DNA of 5,257 bases from Candidatus Nomurabacteria bacterium RIFCSPHIGHO2_01_FULL_39_10 (GCA_001786805.1 MFTJ01000051.1:1-5257), one strand, 5' to 3'. Positions 1 to 5,000 are shown, numbered from the stretch's first letter. Numbers and translations are program-made. Notes: generated from the letters alone by a model not told the origin.

Positions 1-299
1 CATCGCGGCACTATATATATAGTAGCCGTAAATCCCAACTCCCGCAAGAGAGGATACGCAATACTATACACCCCTTTGCGTGCATCATCAAATGTAATAA
101 CCACTGCTTTCCCAGAAATCTCATATTCGCCACCTTCTTTTGTCAACCCTTCTTGTAACTCATCTAAACTAATCGTGCGATACCCTTTACGCTTAAGCAG
201 CATCATCTGCGCTTTGAAACTAGTTTCAGACACACACCACGGCGTTGTCGATAACCCCACATCATGGTACATTAAAATCGGCACATCTGTATATTTCAT
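1..299 (-). CDS. Polysaccharide deacetylase family protein (NodB/CE4), N-terminal part, cut by window edge
   Basis: I translated this frame directly; 99 codons are visible before the left window edge. The N-terminus MKYTDVPILMYHDVG (residues 1-15) carries the MYH signature common at the start of prokaryotic polysaccharide deacetylases. Residues 66-73 (VVITFDDA) match NodB motif 1, usually TFDDG, where the first Asp (D71) is the catalytic base and the second (D72) a metal ligand; the usual Gly is Ala here. YPLLRELGFTATIYIV (82-97) is the typical next helix and strand. The metal-binding His motif and the rest of the catalytic domain lie outside the window. Family members remove N-acetyl groups from amino-sugar polymers or glycan precursors. 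No signal peptide or membrane segment is visible, so the protein may be cytosolic. The ATG overlaps the upstream gene's TGA as ATGA, and GGGAG lies 11 nt upstream (311-315), so expression is probably translationally coupled. Substrate unknown. Confidence 0.88.
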   Translation of the reverse strand, partial: MKYTDVPILMYHDVGLSTTPWCVSETSFKAQMMLLKRKGYRTISLDELQEGLTKEGGEYEISGKAVVITFDDARKGVYSIAYPLLRELGFTATIYIVPR

Positions 300-1540
300 G
301 TCACAAATAACTCCCTATCCAACCGCTGATACCTCTCAAGCGACCTCCCTGATTTATATTCCTTCGCAAGCCCCCGCAACCGCTCAACATCAACCCTAAC
401 CCCTTTCTTCACCAGCTGCTCTTTAATCCGGCAGATAAACTCCACAAACTGCGTCACATTCTGCGGCTTATCCGTTAGTCTCGTTCGTTCAAAATCAATT
501 AAAAACGCTCGATTCTTCTCCGTCACCAAAATATGCTTTATAGGATGATGCATCTCTTCTTTGCTAACTCCTAACTGATCTAACCGAAAACACTGCTCAA
601 GCACATCCCTCAATATTTTCTCAATCACCTCTTTTTGCGCACCATCAATCCACTCTAAAATCTCTTTTCCTTCCACAAATTGATAGATAACATACTCTTT
701 GCCATCCACTTCACCCGCTTTAATCAATTGTGGCCCGATTCGTTCTTGATTTAACCGCTCTAACCATAACCCCTCATTTCGAATACTCCCCTCCGCTTTA
801 CTCTCAATATTTTTGATTTTAATTGCAACTTTTTGATACTGTATTGTAAGTGGAATCATTTTTTTAATATGGACACTAGTATTTTGTCTTCCTGTATAAA
901 TAAACCCGCGGCTTCCTTTTGTAAAATAATGAACCCGATTAATCGCCTGTTTCTCTAACTCCCGCAGCAACAGACTCTTCTTCACTTCATACACATATAA
1001 CTCCTCATGCGCCATCTTTTTTCGCTCAAGTTCCCGCCATTCTAAGAGAGTATGCGCTAAAATCTCTTCTATTTTCGCTTTATCCGTAAGCGAAGAAAAC
1101 AAAAATAAAACAACTGAATCAATAAACAGATACTTGCTCACATCCAAAAAAAAACGCTCCGCAACTTCCCACCCTTTTTTCCCGCCATACAGCGCCGCAT
1201 CCTCAAGTACTCTCTTTGCTTTTCCTTCCCCAATTGTATCTTGCGGCAAATAAGGTGGATTAAATAAGATTAGATTAAAACACCCTTCAACATGTTCAAA
1301 AAGATCACCCTGCACAACTTTTACTTTACGTATCTTTTCTTGTTTTACTTTCGCCCGCAACTCCTCAACCGCTTCCTCATTAATATCCACCGCCACAACT
1401 TCCCGCACATTCGGATTCCGCATCGCATCTAACGCTAAAATCCCTGAGCCTGTACCCATATCAAGTACTCGTCCTAATGCATATTCACGTACATAGCACT
1501 GCAACATATACGAATCTTCTGCCGGTTCATAGATAGTCAT
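296..1540 (-). CDS. Fusion protein: HemK/Mtq2-like protein-glutamine methyltransferase + COG2112-like Ser/Thr kinase domain
   Basis: This is one uninterrupted 414-residue chain with two domains. Residues 1 to about 187 form a SAM-dependent methyltransferase of the archaeal HemK-related type: YEPAEDSYML at 4-13, SAM-binding loop LDMGTGSGI at 26-34, acidic ribose-binding strand VDINEEAV at 51-58, and the NPPY active-site motif at 94-97 typical of amide-N methylases. By family, the likely target is the Gln of the GGQ motif in release factor aRF1. Residues about 188-414 resemble the archaeal predicted kinases of COG2112: glycine-rich loop KGSRGFIY (208-215), ATP-binding Lys in VAIKIK (K241), putative helix-C Glu (E256), hinge YQFVEG (286-291), atypical catalytic loop MHHPIKHILV (330-339), metal-binding LIDFERTR (347-354), and NVTQF (361-365). 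The two are usually separate proteins as far as I recall. The start lies about 22 nt below a TATA box. The gene is coupled to the deacetylase by a 4-bp overlap. The kinase's substrate is unknown. Confidence 0.87.
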   Translation of the reverse strand: MTIYEPAEDSYMLQCYVREYALGRVLDMGTGSGILALDAMRNPNVREVVAVDINEEAVEELRAKVKQEKIRKVKVVQGDLFEHVEGCFNLILFNPPYLPQDTIGEGKAKRVLEDAALYGGKKGWEVAERFFLDVSKYLFIDSVVLFLFSSLTDKAKIEEILAHTLLEWRELERKKMAHEELYVYEVKKSLLLRELEKQAINRVHYFTKGSRGFIYTGRQNTSVHIKKMIPLTIQYQKVAIKIKNIESKAEGSIRNEGLWLERLNQERIGPQLIKAGEVDGKEYVIYQFVEGKEILEWIDGAQKEVIEKILRDVLEQCFRLDQLGVSKEEMHHPIKHILVTEKNRAFLIDFERTRLTDKPQNVTQFVEFICRIKEQLVKKGVRVDVERLRGLAKEYKSGRSLERYQRLDRELFVT

Positions 1541-1558
1541 ATGTTAGAAAAATTACAG

Positions 1559-1566
1559 ATATATAA
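1559..1566 (-). promoter_or_regulatory. TATA box for the methyltransferase-kinase operon
   Basis: Read on the minus strand, the sequence is TTTATTATATATC with core TTATATAT. Its centre is about 22 bases upstream of the ATG at 1540. Archaeal TBP sites sit about 25 bp from the transcription start, so initiation is predicted at or next to the start codon and the transcript would be leaderless. No Shine-Dalgarno is visible in front of this ATG. Confidence 0.6.
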
Positions 1567-1599
1567 TAAAGGTTGTGGAAAGAAAAACAACGAATCATT

Positions 1600-1607
1600 T
1601 TTATAAT
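1600..1607 (+). promoter_or_regulatory. TATA box for the RelE-type toxin gene
   Basis: TTTATAAT within the AT-rich stretch TTTTTATAATATT (1598-1610) is centred about 23 bases before the ATG at 1627. The spacing predicts a leaderless transcript. It also argues that the in-frame ATG at 1573, which lies upstream of this box, is not the start. The box is back to back with the minus-strand TATA box at 1559-1566, about 40 bp away. Confidence 0.55.
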
Positions 1608-1626
1608 ATTAAAAATTCCGAACAGT

Positions 1627-1938
1627 ATGTACAAAATTTTCACAACAGATGAATTTGACAAACGATACAAAAAATTAGACCAACAGTTACAGCGAGAAAT
1701 TGCAAAAGAAATCAATCAACTAGAAGAAAATCCCTATTCGGGCAAACCATTAGGCTACACATTTTTTAGAGAAAAGAAAGTGATGAATTATCGTGTCTAC
1801 TATCTGGTGTATGATGAATATGTAGTTGTATTTGTTATTACCATCAGTACAAAGAAAGATCAACAAGATGCAATCGATAAAATAAAATCACTCATCCCTT
1901 ACTATCAACAAGACATTAAAAGAAAACTTAATTTGTAA
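1627..1938 (+). CDS. RelE/ParE-superfamily toxin (putative mRNA interferase)
   Basis: This 103-residue protein has the size and layout of the RelE/ParE fold. An N-terminal strand (MYKIFTTDEF) leads into a two-helix hairpin rich in charged residues (FDKRYKKLDQQLQREIAKEI, 10-29). NPYSGKPLGYTFFREKKV (35-52) is the usual link before the sheet, and the core strands are NYRVYYLVYDEYVVVFVITI (54-73). Basic and aromatic residues at R48, K51, R56 and Y58-Y59 are where RelE-type enzymes carry residues for RNA binding or cleavage. By family it would cut mRNA on the ribosome, or poison gyrase if closer to ParE; the sequence alone does not decide. I chose the ATG at 1627 because a TATA box lies about 23 bp ahead and the fold begins exactly there. 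Its probable antitoxin is on the opposite strand, overlapping its last 11 bp. Confidence 0.83.
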   Translation: MYKIFTTDEFDKRYKKLDQQLQREIAKEINQLEENPYSGKPLGYTFFREKKVMNYRVYYLVYDEYVVVFVITISTKKDQQDAIDKIKSLIPYYQQDIKRKLNL

Positions 1939-2074
1939 CTTTTTTCCATGGATGAATACGACCAGCTTTAATATCTTCAAGCCCTTTAACTAATGAAAGA
2001 AGGAGATCTTCATCTACTTCAGCTTTATGCTTAAGCATCACATACTCTTCCACAGGGATTGTAACCGTTTCCAT
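1928..2074 (-). CDS. Small antitoxin-like protein, probable partner of the RelE-type toxin
   Basis: I found this 48-residue ORF by translating the minus strand. It begins METVTIPVEEYVMLKHKA, a short strand and helix as in small archaeal antitoxins. After VDEDLLLSLVKGLEDI it ends in the basic tail KAGRIHPWKKVTN. The block GLEDIKAGRI followed by PW resembles the conserved end of antitoxins that accompany RelE/ParE toxins in archaea; this is recalled, not searched. A TATA box 26 bp upstream of the ATG supports expression and a leaderless mRNA. It would bind and neutralise the toxin and probably repress transcription. Unusually, it is not upstream of the toxin in the same operon: it faces the toxin, and the two 3' ends overlap by 11 bp (1928-1938). 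A degenerate or orphan antitoxin is the alternative. Confidence 0.7.
   Translation of the reverse strand: METVTIPVEEYVMLKHKAEVDEDLLLSLVKGLEDIKAGRIHPWKKVTN
1939..1947 (+). terminator. Possible T-run terminator after the toxin gene
   Basis: Six consecutive T residues (1940-1945) directly follow the toxin stop codon. Archaeal RNA polymerase can terminate on T-tracts without a hairpin. The same bases are Lys codons (AAA AAA) of the antitoxin on the other strand, so the run may simply be coding sequence. Confidence 0.25.
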
Positions 2075-2095
2075 AATATCCTAAAACACATTGGT

Positions 2096-2104
2096 ATTTA
2101 TATA
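2096..2104 (-). promoter_or_regulatory. TATA box for the antitoxin gene
   Basis: On the minus strand this reads TATATAAAT, close to the archaeal TATA consensus. Its centre is 26 bases upstream of the ATG at 2074, so transcription should begin at about 2075 and the mRNA should be leaderless. It is the best-looking promoter in the toxin-antitoxin island. Confidence 0.6.
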
Positions 2105-2182
2105 GTTTACTACCACATTTGATGAACTAAAGAGAACACAAAATCTGACCAAAACATTCAAATAGACTCTTATAACTAAAAT

Positions 2183-2302
2183 ATGAAAATGATCAAAACA
2201 AAGAAAAAGAAACACAAAGCTCAAGAATTCTTTGGCTTGCTTAAAGACTGGAAAAAACCAACCGATCAAATCAAACAAGAACTCAAAAAAGGATGGACTT
2301 AA
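2183..2302 (+). CDS. Hypothetical 39-residue protein resembling an antitoxin C-terminus
   Basis: This short plus-strand ORF starts MKMIKTKKKKHKAQ, very basic, and continues EFFGLLKDWKKPTDQI followed by KQELKKGWT. The second half looks like the toxin-binding tail of VapB-type antitoxins: a compact aromatic FFG.LKDW segment, then a charged helix ending in GW. An N-terminal DNA-binding domain (AbrB or ribbon-helix-helix) is missing, and no PIN-domain toxin lies next to it. It may be a tiny stand-alone antitoxin, a remnant of one, or chance. The promoter is weak: TTATAA at 2170-2175 is too close to the ATG for a standard archaeal start, and the alternative ATG at 2189 is equally possible. It lies divergent from the antitoxin gene, 108 bp away. 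Confidence 0.42.
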   Translation: MKMIKTKKKKHKAQEFFGLLKDWKKPTDQIKQELKKGWT

Positions 2303-2310
2303 ACTAAAAT

Positions 2311-2326
2311 CCTTTAAACGCACTCA
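2311..2326. repeat. Dispersed copy of the 21-bp-array motif
   Basis: CCTTTAAACGCACTCA matches the outer copies of the array at 4865-4941 (CCGTTAAACGCACTCA) at 15 of 16 bases, and 13 bases (2314-2326) are identical. It lies between the stop of the 39-residue ORF and the stop of the nucleotidyltransferase. It is in the same orientation relative to its minus-strand upstream gene as the array is relative to the HAD gene. Confidence 0.6.
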
Positions 2327-2344
2327 GCTTACTCCACCGCCCAC

Positions 2345-3058
2345 TCATCCTCCACCCCTTCGCTGCAAAAACGCTTCAATATGTGGTATATCATCTTTCT
2401 TTCCTAAATCTAACCAATACTCTTTCAATTTCAATATCCGCGCTTTACCTTGTTTTGCCAGCATCGTCACCGCATCAGTTACTTCAATCTCCCCTCGAGA
2501 AGAAACACCCACTTTCTCAAGCAATGAAAATATCTGCGGTGTAAATTTATAAATCCCCGCATTCACCCAATTGCCATAATACTCCTTCGGCTTCTCTTTA
2601 ATTTCCTTCAGTCTATCGCCCTCATGCACAAGCACCCCATACCGCTCCGGAAACTGCACCTGCATCGCCATCACATACATAAACTCATCATCCATCGGTA
2701 ACGCCCGTAAATCCTCCTCACTAATCAAATTATCCGTTGAATACACAATAAAATTCTCTTGCCCCACAAACACTTTCGCACATAACACCGCATGCCCTGT
2801 CCCCAACTGCTCATCCTGATGAATCAGCGTAATCTTCATCCCACCCTGATGTACTAAATATTCTTTCACAAACGCCGCAACTTTCTCCTTCTTATACCCC
2901 ACAACTAAGCCGATATCATCAAACCCTGCCAGCCATAAATGCTCAAGCACATACCACAAAAACGGCTTGCCATTCACTTCTACCAACACTTTAGGCGTAT
3001 CGATAGTTAACGGTAATAGTCTTGTACCTTTCCCTGCCGCAAGTAAGACTGCTTTCAT
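2345..3058 (-). CDS. Sugar-1-phosphate nucleotidyltransferase (NTP_transferase family, RmlA/GlmU-N-like)
   Basis: This 237-residue enzyme transfers a nucleotidyl group from an NTP to a sugar-1-phosphate, making NDP-sugars for glycan synthesis in the cytosol. The N-terminus has the signature LAAGKGTRLLPLT (6-18) followed by TPKVLVEVNGKP (21-32), which binds the NTP phosphates and metal. Other family landmarks are GTGHAV (86-91), a metal-binding Asp in YSTDN (D109), PERYGVLV (137-144), NAGIY (166-170), EIEVTDAV (190-197) and WLDLGKKDD (215-223). The chain stops after the catalytic domain; the left-handed beta-helix acetyltransferase domain of archaeal GlmU-like proteins is absent, and length fits RmlA-like single-domain enzymes. 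Whether the sugar is glucose, GlcNAc or mannose cannot be read from sequence. It has its own TATA box and appears monocistronic. Its 3' flank holds a copy of the 21-bp motif. Confidence 0.9.
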   Translation of the reverse strand: MKAVLLAAGKGTRLLPLTIDTPKVLVEVNGKPFLWYVLEHLWLAGFDDIGLVVGYKKEKVAAFVKEYLVHQGGMKITLIHQDEQLGTGHAVLCAKVFVGQENFIVYSTDNLISEEDLRALPMDDEFMYVMAMQVQFPERYGVLVHEGDRLKEIKEKPKEYYGNWVNAGIYKFTPQIFSLLEKVGVSSRGEIEVTDAVTMLAKQGKARILKLKEYWLDLGKKDDIPHIEAFLQRRGGG

Positions 3059-3080
3059 ATAGAGAAGAAATATCGTAAAC

Positions 3081-3090
3081 AGTTTTAAAG
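3081..3090 (-). promoter_or_regulatory. Probable TATA box for the nucleotidyltransferase gene
   Basis: The minus strand reads CTTTAAAACT, centred about 28 bases ahead of the ATG at 3058. This gives a leaderless or very short-leader mRNA. No Shine-Dalgarno is visible in the intervening bases. The element is weaker than the other TATA boxes here. Confidence 0.45.
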
Positions 3091-3095
3091 ATTAT

Positions 3096-3133
3096 GGAAA
3101 AGAAAGAAGAAAAGGAAGTGAAAAAGAAAAAAA
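3096..3133 (-). terminator. Pyrimidine/T-tract terminator of the lipoprotein gene
   Basis: Directly after the lipoprotein stop codon the minus strand becomes almost pure pyrimidine, beginning TTTTTTTCTTTTT (3133 down to 3121) and continuing with further T-rich runs to 3096. This fits archaeal intrinsic termination on T-tracts. It lies just upstream of the nucleotidyltransferase TATA box and would insulate the two same-strand genes. Confidence 0.55.
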
Positions 3134-3137
3134 TGAA

Positions 3138-4727
3138 TTAGTTATTCCCACAATACTTCCAATCAACTCCTTCTGTACCACCAGCTTTATAGATATACAT
3201 ACTTATAGTAGCTCCTTTTATCGGACACCATCCTTGTTTATCAGGACCAATATCTCCATCCGGTGACATACATCCCACTGAGGGGTTGGAAGATATAGCA
3301 GATGTTTCCGGAACATAGAAGTACCACGGTTGTTTCTGATCAATACATTCACTCTGGTATTGTTCAGAAAGACCATCAGGCGTTAGCGTACAATACTTAA
3401 ACTTTTCCTTCCCTGACCCTTTCACATACACAAACCACTTTGTATTTGCGGCATTATTCTCACTCCCCTTCATCGCACACTTACGTGGCTTATCTTTACC
3501 ATCAACATAATCACACCCTTTAAATGGACCAGACACATATTCTCCATCTTCACTTCCATAATACCACTCTTCCGCACAGTCAGAATCAACTTTCTCTTCC
3601 GATGTTTTCTGAATACTTTCCGAATCTTTCGAACTCGTCACATCACCCACACCAAAATTCGCTAAACTCAACCACTTCCCTTTATCACAGACATGCGTAA
3701 TCTGTTCCCCAACTTTATTAAAAGCCCCTTCAGGACTGCATGGCGTATTATCTTTACTCTTTTCTTGCGCAACAATATCATCATATGACTTACACACCTT
3801 CTTCCCAATCGACTGCGCATCATCAAATAAAGCATACGACTTTTTATTGTTAGGTGAATCTGCAATCGCACACCAATATTTGCTATCATCTTCATTGGTA
3901 CACCCTTTAAACGCTCCTTTCAATTCCCCTCCATTTGTTTGATAATACCACTCTTTCGCACAATTCCCTGATGCTCGATTATATAACACAGCTCCTTTAC
4001 TACATACCCCTTGTTTCTTCACATTTAAACAAGATGCCCAATACGCACTACTTCCTTTATTATTGGTACATCCATTCGTACAAATTCCGGCCTCTCCACA
4101 ATCTTCATTATAATCACAAGAAATATCACAATACTTCCAATCAACATCTTGTTTTCCGCCCGAAACATACACCGTATACTCCTCTGTATCCGTCTGGGTT
4201 GGACACCACGATAACGCTCCTTCACCACTAGATGTTTTCGTACAACCCGTATACGGCCCTTTAAACCCTGCCGGTCCACCACCCTGCTTCCAACTTGCTT
4301 TGCCAACATACCATTCACCTGCAACACAACTTTCGGTATCTGCTTGCGCAACAGATAATTCTCCCCCAACTGTACTTTGTTGACTTTGAACCTGTTGCTG
4401 AGCAATTATCTCTTCTTTAGAACACTCTTTCCACGCTGTCCCCATCCCATTCCCAGTAATATACACATTATCATACCCCTCTGTAGAAACCGTACTTGTC
4501 GCACACCAAGGAATAGGATTACCATTTACATCATTATCAGTAAATTGAATTGTACAACCTTCTCCCATCGCATTATAATTTCCTGCCCCATCTAAATATA
4601 CCCATGCCCCTTCTACACAACCCCCATCAGAAAACCCAGAAATCGCCTGTCCTGCCAACGGCTTTGAACAACTCGTAATCAGAACCAATACACTAATCAA
4701 AATTGCAATTAATAATAATTTTTTCAT
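3138..4727 (-). CDS. Secreted lipoprotein with five four-cysteine repeats (fibronectin type II-like pattern)
   Basis: The protein has 529 residues from the ATG at 4727, chosen because GAGGTG lies 6 nt upstream; a GTG at 4736 overlaps that ribosome site. Residues 1-20 (MKKLLLIAILISVLVLITSC) are a signal peptide with lipobox ITSC, so Cys20 is the likely lipid anchor on the outer membrane face. Five repeats of about 57-66 residues follow, each with four Cys: 37/58/75/102, 134/162/175/200, 256/276/286/312, 384/405/417/446 and 461/486/501/526. They share W(Y/V) after the first Cys, (F)KGC(T/D) at the second in most copies, WC at the third in four of five, and W/F-K-x-C at the last in most. The order recalls fibronectin type II domains (GCT..WC..WKYC), but spacings are longer. 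An extra six-Cys segment (204-242) sits between repeats 2 and 3, and two more Cys (330, 347) between 3 and 4. A Gln/Ser linker follows repeat 1. The function is unknown; ligand binding or adhesion is inference. Confidence 0.85.
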   Translation of the reverse strand: MKKLLLIAILISVLVLITSCSKPLAGQAISGFSDGGCVEGAWVYLDGAGNYNAMGEGCTIQFTDNDVNGNPIPWCATSTVSTEGYDNVYITGNGMGTAWKECSKEEIIAQQQVQSQQSTVGGELSVAQADTESCVAGEWYVGKASWKQGGGPAGFKGPYTGCTKTSSGEGALSWCPTQTDTEEYTVYVSGGKQDVDWKYCDISCDYNEDCGEAGICTNGCTNNKGSSAYWASCLNVKKQGVCSKGAVLYNRASGNCAKEWYYQTNGGELKGAFKGCTNEDDSKYWCAIADSPNNKKSYALFDDAQSIGKKVCKSYDDIVAQEKSKDNTPCSPEGAFNKVGEQITHVCDKGKWLSLANFGVGDVTSSKDSESIQKTSEEKVDSDCAEEWYYGSEDGEYVSGPFKGCDYVDGKDKPRKCAMKGSENNAANTKWFVYVKGSGKEKFKYCTLTPDGLSEQYQSECIDQKQPWYFYVPETSAISSNPSVGCMSPDGDIGPDKQGWCPIKGATISMYIYKAGGTEGVDWKYCGNN

Positions 4728-4733
4728 AACAAA

Positions 4734-4739
4734 CACCTC
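4734..4739 (-). promoter_or_regulatory. Shine-Dalgarno that fixes the lipoprotein start
   Basis: The minus strand reads GAGGTG followed by six bases and ATG. This matches the archaeal 16S anti-SD and places initiation at 4727. It is the only strong ribosome site in the window, and contrasts with the apparently leaderless neighbours. Confidence 0.75.
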
Positions 4740-4770
4740 ATTTTTAAACTAATAAGAAAAAGAATACTCT

Positions 4771-4783
4771 TAATATATTTAAA
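4771..4783 (-). promoter_or_regulatory. TATA box (with BRE-like purines) for the lipoprotein gene
   Basis: The minus strand reads TTTAAATATATTA, preceded by the purine-rich GCGAAATG that could serve as the TFB recognition element. Transcription would begin near 4751, leaving a leader of about 25 nt that contains the GAGGTG ribosome site. Confidence 0.6.
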
Positions 4784-4811
4784 CATTTCGCTTTTGCACC
4801 CACCATTTATC

Positions 4812-4830
4812 AGAGAGAGAGAGAGAGAGA
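4812..4830. repeat. GA dinucleotide microsatellite
   Basis: Nine GA units run uninterrupted from 4813 to 4830 and continue into an A-tract. On the minus strand it is a CT repeat preceded by seven T residues. It lies about 30 bp upstream of the lipoprotein TATA box, so copy-number change could alter promoter spacing, or it may belong to the end of the upstream transcript. Confidence 0.85.
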
Positions 4831-4848
4831 AAAAAACTAACCAAAAAA
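4830..4848 (-). terminator. T-tract terminator candidate for the HAD gene
   Basis: On the minus strand, runs of six T (4848-4843) and seven T (4836-4830) occur in succession, leading into a CT tract. No other gene lies between the HAD stop at 5001 and this point. A transcript ending here would carry the whole 21-bp repeat array as its 3' UTR. No hairpin is evident. Confidence 0.4.
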
Positions 4849-4864
4849 CCACCATAAACCAACC

Positions 4865-4941
4865 GTTAAACGCACTCACCACTCAGTTAAATGCAATCAT
4901 AAACTTGTTAAATGCAATCAGTTATCCGTTAAACGCACTCA
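4865..4941. repeat. Four-copy tandem array, exact 21-bp period
   Basis: A 14-bp motif starts at 4865, 4886, 4907 and 4928, exactly 21 bp apart. The outer two copies are GTTAAACGCACTCA and the inner two GTTAAATGCAATCA, giving an A-B-B-A order; the outer pair are identical over 16 bp including the preceding CC. The 7-bp spacers differ. On the minus strand the motif reads TGAKTGCRTTTAAC. The array fills most of the spacer between the HAD stop and the lipoprotein promoter. A plus-strand reading gives heptads LNA(L/I), but initiation is poor there and a dispersed copy at 2311-2326 lies outside that frame, which points to a DNA or RNA-level role. Confidence 0.9.
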
Positions 4942-5000
4942 AGTCATCAATTCCCGTAGAAAATATCTCCCAAAAATGAAATCATTAATTAGACAATCCC

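Noticed and set aside
1573..1626. Longer toxin start at the ATG at 1573, adding 18 residues
   Set aside because: The extra residues do not resemble the RelE N-terminus, and the toxin's TATA box lies within this stretch, so a transcript begun there would not include the ATG at 1573.
3094..3141. Plus-strand 15-codon ORF of almost only Lys and Glu
   Set aside because: It is the complement of the pyrimidine terminator tract and the lipoprotein's last codons; low complexity and no promoter.
3668..4405. Long open frames in other registers within the lipoprotein gene, on both strands
   Set aside because: They are arginine/histidine/methionine-rich or otherwise lack family features, and they sit inside a well-supported gene with signal peptide and repeats.
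4728..4736. GTG at 4736 as the lipoprotein start
   Set aside because: The GTG is part of the GAGGTG ribosome site, which is ideally spaced for the ATG at 4727; the ATG also gives a normal MKK signal peptide.
4865..4941. Possible CRISPR array
   Set aside because: Repeats are 14-16 bp with 5-7 bp spacers, far below CRISPR sizes, and no cas gene is in view.
4865..4941. Archaeal C/D box sRNA read on the minus strand (TGATTG... CTGA)
   Set aside because: Box C does not match RTGATGA, and the internal C'/D' boxes are not in proper order or spacing.
4794..4979. Open plus-strand frame of 61 codons whose second half encodes heptads LNA(L/I)xxx
   Set aside because: It needs a TTG start, has no ribosome site or suitable TATA box, and its first half is the GA microsatellite read as RERERE. 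The motif also occurs at 2311-2326 in a different reading context, so the repeat is better explained at DNA or RNA level. I kept coding as the rival explanation in the finding.
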